28,943 nucleotides of DNA from CAZHFA01 sp964534945 (lineage in GTDB: Bacteria > Bdellovibrionota_C > UBA2361 > CAKMMH01): the NCBI GenBank assembly GCA_964534945.1, contig CAZHSB010000021.1, positions 1-28,943 of the forward strand. The letters run 5' to 3'. Made by a program: the position numbers and the translations under genes. The notes under the pieces are model-generated. The model had not been told where the DNA came from, did no database searches, and saw only the letters and a program-made list of their open reading frames with translations. Numbering within the stretch: the stretch's first letter is position 1; every line of letters starts with the position of its first letter. This document shows positions 6,933-14,829 of the stretch, piece after piece.

Positions 6933-7352
6933 TTATTCACCGTCGTGAAGTTGCTTGTATTCAAATTTATACCCTCTCAAATATTGAGAAGGAATAATTC
7001 CCCTTGAAAGAAAAGGCTCAATGTCCCCTTCTTTCAAAAGAATTGTAAGAAATGGTCTAAGAGACTCTTGCATATTTCTCAACATGCAATTTTTCTTTTT
7101 TTCCAGTTTCTTAACTGTTTCTTTGAATCGTTCACCTTTTTTTTCGCTTCTGAGTATAAACTCAACGAAATCGAAATTATCGAATTCTTCAGAATCCGAT
7201 AAAAACTGGTCTCGCAACAGTACGTAATGTTGTAAGAATTCCTCTTCCTCTTTTGTGAGAGGATTTTTTTTCCCCTCACAAGTTTCATAGGCGACAGTCA
7301 AGAATATCTTGATTGCCAGTTCCAATTTTGTGTTTTCTTCTTTAAAGTTCAC
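6933..7352 (-). CDS. Conserved-looking cytoplasmic protein, function unknown
   Basis: 139 aa, no signal peptide or membrane segment; highly charged and mostly helical by composition, with a Lys-rich helix around 72-90 and a C-terminal segment with R-G-I-I-P-S-Q-Y-L-R-G-Y. The start codon is GTG, chosen because AAAGGAAG sits about nine bases upstream on the minus strand and the reading is then uninterrupted. No family recognised. It stands alone between two terminator-like hairpins, so it is probably monocistronic. Confidence 0.7.
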   Translation of the reverse strand: MNFKEENTKLELAIKIFLTVAYETCEGKKNPLTKEEEEFLQHYVLLRDQFLSDSEEFDNFDFVEFILRSEKKGERFKETVKKLEKKKNCMLRNMQESLRPFLTILLKEGDIEPFLSRGIIPSQYLRGYKFEYKQLHDGE

Positions 7353-7451
7353 TATTGATAACTTCCTTTCTTTGCCCAGAAATTACTTTATCTAACCTCT
7401 AATACTCTCTTCTTCCCAAGCTCTGAATGATATCACGTAAAGAATAATTAA

Positions 7452-7504
7452 GAAAATAAAAAAATAGCAAATATGCTTTTTAAATCAGAATATTTGCTAT
7501 TTTT
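7452..7504 (-). terminator. Rho-independent terminator of the serine protease gene
   Basis: A 15-bp perfect stem (7460-7474 with 7490-7504, core AGCAAATAT) with a 15-base loop. On the minus strand it is followed by a T-rich run. It begins about 31 bp after the protease stop codon and separates that gene from the 139-aa gene downstream. Confidence 0.8.
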
Positions 7505-7534
7505 ATTAGATAACTTTGTAAGTAGTAAAAAAGA

Positions 7535-8335
7535 TTAAATGGAGCTAGCGCCCGAATTATCTACTACGAAACTTGTATTTTCTGAGAACGCAATACTTGG
7601 AAAGAACGTTTTGTCTCCCGCAAGACAATCATCTACAGTTCCTGATGATGTTACTCCGAAAACTCCAAGAGTCCCATTTACATACCCAAATGCAGGACCT
7701 CCTGAATCTCCAAAACAGACATTTGTATGTGTTTCATTATATGGCAATACAAACCCTGAGCTAAATACTTGACTTACAACCATATATGCAGCTTTTAGTG
7801 TTTCGGTATTTCCGTTATCATCTTGTCCATATCCTGCGACAATCAACTCTTCTCCTAAAACAGGGGCTCTACTGGTTATAACAGGTATTGGCTTAATATC
7901 AAAAGTTTCTCCTATACGTACAAGGGCTAAATCGTTCCTATCGTAAGATGCAGTTGAAGATGGTGATGAGTTTTGTCCATACTTAGAATGAATTGCATAA
8001 GCTATCGCAGAATATTTTTTACTTCCAGCAATAACTTGGATAGATGATACGCCACTTGAAAAACAATGTGCTGCAGTAAGCACTGTGTTTCCACTTATAA
8101 TTGTTCCCGAACAAATATAAGTTCCTGAAGAGTTCGTTGTTAAGAGTTCTACAATTGCAGAATTTTTTGTTGAACACGTGACTCCGCCTATAATTTTTAA
8201 ACGGCTCTTAATTCCAAGCTCTTCGCAAGCTGTTGAATTTGTATTATTACTATTATTATCATCGTCATCATCGTCTGTGCAAGCTGAAAATATTGGTAAT
8301 AATGCAACTAAAAATAAGAAAAAAAGTTTTTTCAT
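7535..8335 (-). CDS. S1-family (chymotrypsin fold) serine protease, lipoprotein
   Basis: 266 aa. The signal peptide ends in lipobox F-S-A-C with lipid-acceptor Cys19, followed by a six-Asp run and an Asn/Ser/Thr linker. The protease domain starts at the zymogen-like K-I-I-G-G (47-51). The catalytic triad reads directly: His90 in T-A-A-H-C, Asp135 in N-D-L-A-L-V, Ser211 in G-D-S-G-G-P. Six cysteines could form disulfides. The residue six before Ser211, which sets S1 specificity in trypsins, is Asn rather than Asp, so trypsin-like Arg/Lys preference is doubtful. The Asp run begins at +2 after Thr at +1, so sorting to the inner or outer membrane is unclear. AAGGGAA precedes the ATG. trmB lies 18 bp upstream on the same strand, so they probably share a transcript. 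Confidence 0.92.
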   Translation of the reverse strand: MKKLFFLFLVALLPIFSACTDDDDDDNNSNNTNSTACEELGIKSRLKIIGGVTCSTKNSAIVELLTTNSSGTYICSGTIISGNTVLTAAHCFSSGVSSIQVIAGSKKYSAIAYAIHSKYGQNSSPSSTASYDRNDLALVRIGETFDIKPIPVITSRAPVLGEELIVAGYGQDDNGNTETLKAAYMVVSQVFSSGFVLPYNETHTNVCFGDSGGPAFGYVNGTLGVFGVTSSGTVDDCLAGDKTFFPSIAFSENTSFVVDNSGASSI

Positions 8336-8353
8336 GAATTTCCCTTTTAAGGC

Positions 8354-9010
8354 TTATTTTAAAATAGCCTTTAAATAATTAATTTTTAATCCTTGAGAAG
8401 TAAAAAGTCCCTCGAATTCTGTCTTAATATTGTTTTCAATATAAGGGCTATTATATAAATCATTAGTATATTCTACAATATTAAAATTTTTATTATCTTG
8501 AATTATTTTTGCTGATTCTAAAAAACGTTCTGTATGATCTGTTTTATATAAAAACTCACCATTTTTTACTAAAAGCGCCGATAATGTTTCAAGAAAATCT
8601 CTAGATACTATTCGGTGCTTTTCCCATTTAGATTTAGACCAAGGATCCGGAAAGTTTAAAAAAAGTTTATTTATTGACTGCTTTTTCATCCAAAAATTTA
8701 AATTCCTAGCATCATTTCGTATAAGTACGATATTTTTAAGGTTTTCTTTTGATGCTTTTTTAGCAGTCATAAAAATGCGTTTAAACCTAAGTTCAAAACC
8801 GATAACTATTGAATTGGGATTTTTTCTTGCTAATTCAAGAAGATGCATGCCAGAGCCAGAACAAATTTCTACAATAATGTTATTAAAGAGATCAAGTTTT
8901 TTTCCTAGAAAATCTTTTTCAGAATCTTCTATCTTATTGTAATAACAAGGAATAATGTATGAATCAAGTTCCTTTAATCTATCAACATATGGGTTTACAG
9001 AATCTTTCAT
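8354..9010 (-). CDS. trmB: tRNA (guanine-N7)-methyltransferase TrmB
   Basis: 218 aa from the ATG at 9010; an upstream in-frame ATG at 9046 would add 12 residues, but it lies inside the best promoter, so I prefer the shorter form. Forms m7G46 in tRNA variable loops using S-adenosylmethionine. Family motifs include the SAM-binding V-E-I-C-S-G-S-G-M-H (the usual G-x-G-x-G is altered to S-G-S-G), the Glu of I-G-F-E-L-R, the F-P-D-P-W-S-K-S-K-W-E-K-H-R signature, and T-D-H-T-E-R-F near the C-terminus. It is followed after 18 bp by the serine protease gene. Confidence 0.93.
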   Translation of the reverse strand: MKDSVNPYVDRLKELDSYIIPCYYNKIEDSEKDFLGKKLDLFNNIIVEICSGSGMHLLELARKNPNSIVIGFELRFKRIFMTAKKASKENLKNIVLIRNDARNLNFWMKKQSINKLFLNFPDPWSKSKWEKHRIVSRDFLETLSALLVKNGEFLYKTDHTERFLESAKIIQDNKNFNIVEYTNDLYNSPYIENNIKTEFEGLFTSQGLKINYLKAILK

Positions 9011-9017
9011 AAAAGTT

Positions 9018-9046
9018 ATTCTACAATAAGTTAAGAAAGTTATCAA
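9018..9046 (-). promoter_or_regulatory. Sigma-70-type promoter of trmB, probably giving a leaderless mRNA
   Basis: On the minus strand, TTGATA (9046-9041), a 17-bp spacer, then TAGAAT (9023-9018). Only seven bases separate the -10 box from the ATG at 9010, so initiation would fall on or next to the start codon. No SD is present there. Confidence 0.55.
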
Positions 9047-9120
9047 AAGTTCTGTGAAGCATTTTTTAATCTTTGATTGACTAAATTAAAGATGGAATGC
9101 TTTTTTTTATAGGTAAAATT

Positions 9121-9522
9121 ATGAAGAAGTTTTTATTAACGTTATTAGTTGTTGCTATATCAGGTTGTACGACATTAGGCTCTATGTTCTCATCACTTGG
9201 GGCAGGAGCATTGTCTGGAACGGCATTAGGTGCTGGAACGGGCGCAATTATTGGTGCTTCTATTGATAATGGAAATGCAGGAGAGAGCGCTTTATTAGGT
9301 GCTGCTATTGGGCTTGTCGCAGGTGGAATCACGGGGGCAATAGTTGAAAATCGAAGTGAAGAACATCAAAGAAAAGAATTTTTAGAGAAAGTAAGATACA
9401 ACCAACAAGATACTTATGAAAGAGAACGAGAGATTGACGAGTTAAGAAAGCAAGTAGAAGGTGAGATTCCTCACGGATTACCATCTCAAGAAACTAAAAA
9501 ATACTTGTATACAGGTGAATAA
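9121..9522 (+). CDS. Glycine-zipper lipoprotein
   Basis: 133 aa from the ATG at 9121, the start that gives a proper M-K-K-F-L-L-T signal peptide; an in-frame ATG 24 bases upstream would add a poor leader. Lipobox I-S-G-C, lipidated Cys16. Residues about 20-75 form a Gly/Ala-rich glycine-zipper region (repeated G-A-G, A-A-I-G and A-G-G-I-T-G patterns), as in 17-kDa surface-antigen-like lipoproteins and OmpA-associated proteins. The rest is a charged helix. Glycine zippers pack membrane helices or oligomers, but the exact role is unknown. It is divergent from trmB and ends in a strong palindrome. Confidence 0.85.
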   Translation: MKKFLLTLLVVAISGCTTLGSMFSSLGAGALSGTALGAGTGAIIGASIDNGNAGESALLGAAIGLVAGGITGAIVENRSEEHQRKEFLEKVRYNQQDTYEREREIDELRKQVEGEIPHGLPSQETKKYLYTGE

Positions 9523-9542
9523 TCTTAATAGTGAATAATTTT

Positions 9543-9570
9543 AAGACAACCGACAATTGTCGGTTGTCTT
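9543..9570. terminator. Perfect 28-bp palindrome, bidirectional terminator between lipoprotein gene and clpX
   Basis: A 14-bp arm AAGACAACCGACAA is followed directly by its exact complement, leaving only the central bases for a loop. It lies between the stop codons of convergent genes (9522 and 9578). The T-tracts on either side are short, but position and strength support shared termination. Confidence 0.7.
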
Positions 9571-9577
9571 ATTAAGA

Positions 9578-10837
9578 TTAAGATGCAAGGGCCTCTTTAG
9601 AATTTTTTCCACTTCTTAAAACTTTTTTAGGTTTATCCCCGTTTTTTATTACTTTATCATTTATTACAATTTCTTTAATTTCTGGGTGACTTGGAATATC
9701 GAACATTGGATCAAGCATAACTTTTTCTACAATGGTTCTTAATCCTCTTGCGCCAGTTTTCTTTTCAAGAGCTTGTTTGGCAATTTCTTCTAATGCATTT
9801 TTTGTTACTTGTAAATTAACGTTACTCATTGAAAGAAGTTTTTCGTATTGCTTAATTAAAGAATTTTTTGGTTCTGTTAAAATCTTTATAAGAGCAGGCT
9901 TATCTAATTCTTTTAGTGTTGCGATGACAGGAACTCTACCTATAAATTCTGGGATCATTCCATATTTTATAAGATCATGACTTTCAAGATGTTCTAAGAT
10001 GTTTTTATCACATTCATCTTGTTTTTCAACTTTGGCGCCGAAACCAAGATTCTTTTTTCCAATTCGTTGATTAACGATTTTTTCTAATCCATCAAATGCA
10101 CCACCAATGATGAATAAAATATTTTTTGTATTTACTTGAATAAAATCTTGTTGTGGATGTTTTCTTCCTCCTTTTGGAGGAACATTGGCTACAGTTCCTT
10201 CGATTAGTTTTAGTAATGCCTGTTGTACGCCTTCTCCCGAGACATCTCTTGTTACAGAAGGAGAGTCACTTTTTCTTGCAATCTTATCAATTTCATCAAT
10301 ATAAATAATGCCTCTTTCTGCCTTTTCTACATCGTAATCTGTTGCTTGTAAAAGAGATACAAGGACATTTTCAACATCCTCTCCGACATATCCAGCCTCA
10401 GTTAAGCTTGTGGCATCTGCTATTGTAAAAGGAACATCTAAAGTCTTTGCTAATGTTTGAGCAAGCAACGTTTTTCCGCTACCTGTTGGCCCAATTAGTA
10501 AAATATTTGATTTTTGAAGTTCAACATCATGTTTTGATTTTAAATTGTTTTCAAGTCTTTTGTAATGATTGTGAACTGCAACTGACAAAACTTTTTTTGC
10601 ATATTCTTGACCGATAATGTATTCATCAAGATTTTTCATGATTTCTAAGGGAGTAGGGATCTTTTTTGGTTTATCTAAATCAAGCTCGTCGAAATCTTCA
10701 TCTAAAATTTCAGCGCAAAGTCCAACGCACTCATCACAGATGTATACTCCTGGGCCTGCTACTAATTTTTTCACTTCACTTTGATGTTTTCCACAAAATG
10801 AACAAAACAAATTATCATCAATCATATCAGTTGACAT
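9578..10837 (-). CDS. clpX: ATP-dependent Clp protease ATP-binding subunit ClpX
   Basis: 419 aa, full length. The N-terminal zinc domain has Cys12/15/34/37. The AAA+ module has Walker A G-P-T-G-S-G-K-T (116-123), Walker B I-Y-I-D-E-I-D-K, pore loop G-Y-V-G-E-D, the R-D-V-S-G-E-G-V-Q-Q-A-L-L-K segment, sensor-2 G-A-R-G-L-R, and a C-terminal small domain. ClpX unfolds substrates, including SsrA-tagged proteins, and threads them into ClpP. The ClpP-contact loop reads L-G-F rather than the common I-G-F. No clpP is adjacent. AGAAGGA precedes the ATG. A 12-bp palindrome (10888-10899) lies 51 bp upstream. Confidence 0.98.
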   Translation of the reverse strand: MSTDMIDDNLFCSFCGKHQSEVKKLVAGPGVYICDECVGLCAEILDEDFDELDLDKPKKIPTPLEIMKNLDEYIIGQEYAKKVLSVAVHNHYKRLENNLKSKHDVELQKSNILLIGPTGSGKTLLAQTLAKTLDVPFTIADATSLTEAGYVGEDVENVLVSLLQATDYDVEKAERGIIYIDEIDKIARKSDSPSVTRDVSGEGVQQALLKLIEGTVANVPPKGGRKHPQQDFIQVNTKNILFIIGGAFDGLEKIVNQRIGKKNLGFGAKVEKQDECDKNILEHLESHDLIKYGMIPEFIGRVPVIATLKELDKPALIKILTEPKNSLIKQYEKLLSMSNVNLQVTKNALEEIAKQALEKKTGARGLRTIVEKVMLDPMFDIPSHPEIKEIVINDKVIKNGDKPKKVLRSGKNSKEALAS

Positions 10838-10887
10838 AACAACAATCCTTCTAAAAAACTATCATTTAAAAACATTCTGATTATAAG

Positions 10888-10899
10888 ATGTCATGACAT
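10888..10899. promoter_or_regulatory. 12-bp palindrome upstream of clpX
   Basis: ATGTCATGACAT is a perfect dyad in the 216-bp divergent region between clpX and the 66-aa gene. It could be an operator half of clpX control; no regulator is known. Confidence 0.3.
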
Positions 10900-10991
10900 A
10901 AAATATGGTTTATTTTTAATTGTAAAAATTTTTTTACATTTAAAAAAGAAACGATTTTAATTCTATGATAAAAATGATTGTATTTTTCTCT

Positions 10992-11025
10992 TTTTGAATT
11001 GTACCAAGTTTGTTACAATTCAAAA
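10992..11025. promoter_or_regulatory. 34-bp dyad upstream of the 66-aa gene
   Basis: Outer arms TTTTGAATTGTA (10992-11003) and TACAATTCAAAA (11014-11025) are exact complements, and the inner CAA/TTG also pairs, leaving a single mismatched position per side. It ends 28 bp before the ATG. Near-continuous symmetry suits a dimeric regulator's operator better than a terminator, as no T-tract follows. Confidence 0.45.
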
Positions 11026-11053
11026 CAAATTATTGATTTTATAAGGCGTTATT

Positions 11054-11254
11054 ATGGAAGATTGTCAATTTCAGATAAAAGATAGGGTGGTACGAATAAA
11101 TGGAAAAAGTTTGCAGGGTACTATTGCGGAACTTCGATATGAATTAAGGAAATCTGCCCAGAAAGAAGATGAGCCATTAGAGCTCATGGTTAAAGTTTTA
11201 TGGGATAATGGGGTAGAATCTTTCCTTAGTCCTGAATCATTAAAAAAAATATAA
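11054..11254 (+). CDS. Small protein with SH3-like-barrel pattern, function unknown
   Basis: 66 aa, soluble, AAGG upstream of the ATG. The beta-strand rhythm D-R-V-V-R-I-N-G-K...G-T-I-A-E-L-R and V-K-V-L-W-D-N-G-V-E-S-F-L-S-P-E-S-L resembles small SH3/KOW-like barrels that carry a G-x-W/V-x-W-D-N-G-x-x-S-x-x-x-P-x-x-L ending. This is pattern recognition, not a family assignment. The next gene starts 6 bp downstream, so the two form an operon. A 34-bp dyad lies just upstream. Confidence 0.7.
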   Translation: MEDCQFQIKDRVVRINGKSLQGTIAELRYELRKSAQKEDEPLELMVKVLWDNGVESFLSPESLKKI

Positions 11255-11260
11255 AATATT

Positions 11261-11959
11261 ATGATGCGTCGCAAAACCTGTCTAGGCATTTTTGCTATTT
11301 GTCTCGTGACGTATCTAGTTTGCTTTTTTTTCTTTTCAAGTAATTTTGATAAAAGAGAAAAAAATGAAGTTTTGTATTCAATATATTATATTAATTTATT
11401 AGATAAGTCGGATAATGATGCGGATAAAATTATAAAAAATCTTCTTAAAAAAGATGAATCTCAGATTTATATAATAGAAAGCAATAATAAAATAAAAATT
11501 GATACTCCAGATAGTTTTTTCAATTATCAAAAAAAGCTTTCAAGCAGTCTGCTTATTTTATCAAAATTTAAACTAGGAAAAAATAAAACAGATTTTTTTG
11601 AACATTTTTTAACACCTGCATTTACAGGGATTATCCATTTTCCGTTAAAAAAAGTTTTATTTTCATTTTTTTCTTTTGAGCAATTGCCTGTAACAAATGA
11701 ATCAGAATATTTTAAGAGAATGCTTATAACAAAGAGAGTTGAAACATGTTTTTGGAGAAGAAAAAAATCAGGATTAATTATAGCAAAGTGGGGAACCGGT
11801 AGTCTTCGTTCAAAGATAAGAAAATTAAAACGAACAAATAAAAGATATAGAATTTTTTCATTATCGAAAACTCCATGCGTATTTAAAACTAATAATTTAA
11901 AAGTTTTTGATATAAAACAAGAGCAATTTGGATTTAAAATCTATGTTGGAAATAAATAA
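11261..11959 (+). CDS. Single-pass membrane-anchored protein, function unknown
   Basis: 232 aa. An N-terminal hydrophobic segment (about 8-26, preceded by R-R-K) acts as membrane anchor or uncleaved signal. The rest is a Lys-rich, probably periplasmic region without recognised motifs; a Trp-Arg-Arg-Lys-Lys stretch and Arg/Lys clusters lie around residues 165-195. Two ATGs stand in tandem (11261 and 11264); no SD is evident, consistent with translational coupling to the 66-aa gene ending 6 bp before. Very AT-rich codon use like its neighbours. Confidence 0.65.
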   Translation: MMRRKTCLGIFAICLVTYLVCFFFFSSNFDKREKNEVLYSIYYINLLDKSDNDADKIIKNLLKKDESQIYIIESNNKIKIDTPDSFFNYQKKLSSSLLILSKFKLGKNKTDFFEHFLTPAFTGIIHFPLKKVLFSFFSFEQLPVTNESEYFKRMLITKRVETCFWRRKKSGLIIAKWGTGSLRSKIRKLKRTNKRYRIFSLSKTPCVFKTNNLKVFDIKQEQFGFKIYVGNK

Positions 11960-12265
11960 TTTTACTAATTAAAAAAGAGAAATTGTACTTGTTGTTGAAT
12001 AATATTTATCGTATTTTTCACCTTTTTCCGACTTGGACACTTTGAGGCAAGATGTTAATTTTTTATGAGGGCACTAAATTTCAAATTCTAAATTCCTCAA
12101 CATCTTAATCTTTAGTTCTCTTTCACATTTTCATTATTATTTTCAATTAAATACGAAAATTTTCTAAATTTTTCGTAGGGCATCTCAACACTTCATATCC
12201 CTCTTTTTTCCCCTTTACCGTCAAAGTAAGGAAAAAATAAAATTTTTTGATAAAATTAAAAAAAA
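11960..12265. other. 306-bp convergent intergenic region without a gene
   Basis: No plausible ORF on either strand. Two inverted repeats are visible: AAGATGTT (12049-12056) with AACATCTT (12099-12106), and TACGAAAA (12152-12159) with TTTTCGTA (12170-12177). The second is a good short stem with a 10-base loop and could end transcripts from either side. The plus strand is pyrimidine-rich from about 12090 to 12225. Confidence 0.5.
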
Positions 12266-13069
12266 TTAATTTTCCTTAAGGAGTGGCAGATGGTTACCAA
12301 AAAGATTGAAGAAATTTTTAGTGGTAATATCCATTACTTTTTCAAATGAACACCCTTTTATTTCTGCTAACTTTTTTGCAGTATAGAGAACATAAGAAGG
12401 CTCGCACCTAGTTCCTCTAAAAGGCTCTGGAGTCATATATGGAGCATCTGTTTCTATCATGATTTTTTCTAGAGGAATTTGTTTTACTACATCTCTTACT
12501 TTGTGGGCATTTTTAAATGTGATTACACCTGTAAATGAAACAATAAAATTCATATTTTGAATTTTATTAAAAATTTCTATTGATTCTGAATAACAATGGA
12601 AAACCCCACCTATTTTTTGAGCTTCCATCTCTTGTAATATTTCGACACAGCGTTTCCCTGCATTTCTACAATGTATAACAAGAGGTTTTTTAAATTCATG
12701 TGCTAGTTCTATGTGCTTTCTAAAAAGATTTTCTTGATTATTAAAATCTGACCAATCTTTATAAAAATCAAGTCCTGTTTCTCCTATTGCAATTGTATGA
12801 GGACTTTTAATTAAACGTTTTAGTTTTTCTTCATCGAGTTTAGTGTCTGCATCTTGCGGATGTTGTCCAACTACTGCAAAAATAAAAGGATATTTTTTAG
12901 CAAGATTTACGGAGTGTTCGCTTCCTTCTAATATATTGGTTCCGCCGACGTTTACTATATATTTTATATTTTGTTTTCTAGCCCTATTTATAACATCATC
13001 TCTATCAACATCAAATTCAGTGCCATCAATATGTGTGTGAGTATCAATTAAAAAATTATATTTTTCCAT
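12266..13069 (-). CDS. tatD: TatD-family metal-dependent DNase
   Basis: 267 aa, usual length for this TIM-barrel amidohydrolase-superfamily hydrolase (3'-5' exonuclease acting in DNA repair or turnover). Metal ligands read directly: the H11-x-H13 pair in D-T-H-T-H, the Glu of G-E-T-G-L-D, His of V-I-H-C-R, His of F-H-C-Y, and the Asp of E-T-D-A-P-Y. The terminal R-G-x-R-x-E-P-x-Y-V segment is also typical. It lies 47 bp after mnmA on the same strand. The call is certain at family level; paralogues (YcfH/YjjV types) cannot be separated here. Confidence 0.93.
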   Translation of the reverse strand: MEKYNFLIDTHTHIDGTEFDVDRDDVINRARKQNIKYIVNVGGTNILEGSEHSVNLAKKYPFIFAVVGQHPQDADTKLDEEKLKRLIKSPHTIAIGETGLDFYKDWSDFNNQENLFRKHIELAHEFKKPLVIHCRNAGKRCVEILQEMEAQKIGGVFHCYSESIEIFNKIQNMNFIVSFTGVITFKNAHKVRDVVKQIPLEKIMIETDAPYMTPEPFRGTRCEPSYVLYTAKKLAEIKGCSFEKVMDITTKNFFNLFGNHLPLLKEN

Positions 13070-13116
13070 GATAAAATAATAGCCTTTTTTCGTTTATTTT
13101 TAAATTAGATGATATA

Positions 13117-14148
13117 TTAAATTATCCATCCGCCACCTAAAACTTCGTCGTTTTTTGTATAAAAACTTGCAAGCTGACCATGTGTTGCTGAAAAAACAGG
13201 TTCTAAAAAATTAATTTCTATATTCTGATTGTCAATATATTTAAGAATAGCTTCTTGCCCGTTGTTGTTATAACGAATTTTACATATAATTTTTTCTTTA
13301 TCTGGAATAGGAGATACAATCCAATTAACATTTGTAACCAAAATTTTTTTACAATAAATATCTTCTTTTTGGGAAACGATAACATCACAAGATTTTGGAT
13401 CAATACTTTTTACATATAGAGGATGTGGAGCAGAAATTCCAAGCCCTTTTCTTTGACCGATTGTATATTTATAAAATCCATCATGAGATTTTAAAATTTT
13501 ATTATCTAAATTTTTGATATTTCCTTTAAAATTTTCTTTATTATAAAATTGTTCAATAATTTTATAATGCTCACTAGAGTTTACAAAACACAAATCTTGG
13601 CTTTCCTCTTCTTTTTTTATTTGTAAATTATTTTTTAATGCAAGATCTCGCACCTCATCTTTTGAAAAAGAGGATAGGGGAAAAAGTGTTTGAGATAAAA
13701 CTTCTTGGGTTAAAAGAGAAAGAAAATATGATTGATCTTTTTTTTGATTATCTGCTTTATATAAATGATAAATGTTTTTTTCATCTTTAATAATTTTCGC
13801 ATAATGCCCAGTAGCCATGTAAGAAGCGCCTAAAATTTTTGCCTGTTCTAATAAAACACCAAATTTAATTTTTTTATTACACATAACGCAGGGGCTAGGG
13901 GTTTTCCCTTCAATATAGCTTTTTATAAAATACGAAATGATTTCTTTTTGAAAAATATCTTTTATATCTATTATATAGTGTTTTATCCCCAACATATCAG
14001 CAATATGGGCGGATTTATCTTTTATAATGTTTTCATTATGTTCTGTCATTATTGCAGTAATGCCAAAAACATCATACTTTTCTTTTAAAATTAAAGCAGT
14101 AATAGCACTATCAACGCCACCACTTAAACAAATTGCCACTTTTTTCAT
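13117..14148 (-). CDS. mnmA: tRNA-specific 2-thiouridylase MnmA
   Basis: 343 aa from the ATG at 14148, which gives the canonical M-K-K-V-A-I-C-L-S-G-G-V-D-S start; an open frame continues upstream to 14286 but would overlap the divergent gene. Installs the 2-thio group on U34 of Lys/Glu/Gln tRNAs using relayed sulfur. Motifs: PP-loop S-G-G-V-D-S (9-14), catalytic Cys90 in C-N-K-K-I-K-F, G-H-Y-A-K, D-Q-S-Y-F-L, the second catalytic Cys187 in S-Q-D-L-C-F, Y-T-I-G-Q-R-K-G-L-G, and a C-terminal beta domain ending G-G-G-W-I. tatD follows. Confidence 0.96.
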   Translation of the reverse strand: MKKVAICLSGGVDSAITALILKEKYDVFGITAIMTEHNENIIKDKSAHIADMLGIKHYIIDIKDIFQKEIISYFIKSYIEGKTPSPCVMCNKKIKFGVLLEQAKILGASYMATGHYAKIIKDEKNIYHLYKADNQKKDQSYFLSLLTQEVLSQTLFPLSSFSKDEVRDLALKNNLQIKKEEESQDLCFVNSSEHYKIIEQFYNKENFKGNIKNLDNKILKSHDGFYKYTIGQRKGLGISAPHPLYVKSIDPKSCDVIVSQKEDIYCKKILVTNVNWIVSPIPDKEKIICKIRYNNNGQEAILKYIDNQNIEINFLEPVFSATHGQLASFYTKNDEVLGGGWII

Positions 14149-14262
14149 ATAAAAATCCATTGAATAAACGTATAAAATACGATACTTCTTAAGTATTGTT
14201 TGTTTTTTGTCGAAAGACAATAGATGATGAATCTTTATAATAGTATATAAAAAAAGGAAATT

Positions 14263-14820
14263 ATGGCCGGAGGTTTTACTAGACAAATAAGAGGATTAGG
14301 TGGAGGAGGCGGTAGCTCTTCTAGTAGTAATGCAAATACTACATCTGACAATTACTCATATTATGTTAGATCAGAAGAACAAGAATCATATAAAAGAAAA
14401 AATTCCGCATGGGATCCAGGGAGATCTTTTGCAGATCAACATAAAGGAACTATAAAAAATGAAAATCATGGTGCTTTAATGTCAAATCCTATAGAACATT
14501 TTAAAAAAGATGCCTTGGCAAGTGAGATGCCTGGTGTAAAAATCTATCCTAGTGATCAGTATAATTCTAATGCAGGTATTACTTCGATGGATCCAACGAC
14601 AGGGGATAATCAGCTATCAAAGTTTGAAGAAGATTTACTTATAAAGAGGGGGCTAAAAACTATACATCATGATAATTCCCTCTTTTCGAGATATTCAGGG
14701 ACAATAACGAAAATAGGGCTTTTGATTGTATTATGTATCGCGGGGACAATGTTAATAAATGGTCCATCAGGAAGTAAAAAAGATGAACCTAAATACTATT
14801 ATGAAGAAGACGATTTTTAG
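14263..14820 (+). CDS. Tail-anchored membrane protein, function unknown
   Basis: 185 aa. AAAAGGAAA precedes the ATG. The N-terminus is Gly/Ser-rich (five Gly then five Ser, residues 13-22), then a long polar, probably disordered region with Trp50, and only one hydrophobic helix near the C-terminus (about 150-166). A short tail follows, rich in Lys, Tyr and acidic residues. No signal peptide, so a C-tail-anchored topology with the bulk in the cytoplasm is the simplest reading. Divergent from mnmA and convergent with malQ (9 bp apart). No family recognised. Confidence 0.7.
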   Translation: MAGGFTRQIRGLGGGGGSSSSSNANTTSDNYSYYVRSEEQESYKRKNSAWDPGRSFADQHKGTIKNENHGALMSNPIEHFKKDALASEMPGVKIYPSDQYNSNAGITSMDPTTGDNQLSKFEEDLLIKRGLKTIHHDNSLFSRYSGTITKIGLLIVLCIAGTMLINGPSGSKKDEPKYYYEEDDF

Positions 14821-14829
14821 TATATAAAG

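Noticed and set aside
7539..7772. Rightward frames opposite the serine protease
   Set aside because: No SD or recognisable protein, and the opposite strand holds an intact catalytic-triad protease.
9081..9332. Leftward 83-codon Ala/Pro-rich frame
   Set aside because: It is a shadow of the glycine-zipper lipoprotein gene, whose Gly/Ala codons read as Pro/Ala on the other strand.
12035..12048. GG-N10-GC pattern resembling a sigma-54 promoter
   Set aside because: The flanking bases do not fit TGGCAC/TTGC well, and no rightward gene lies downstream.
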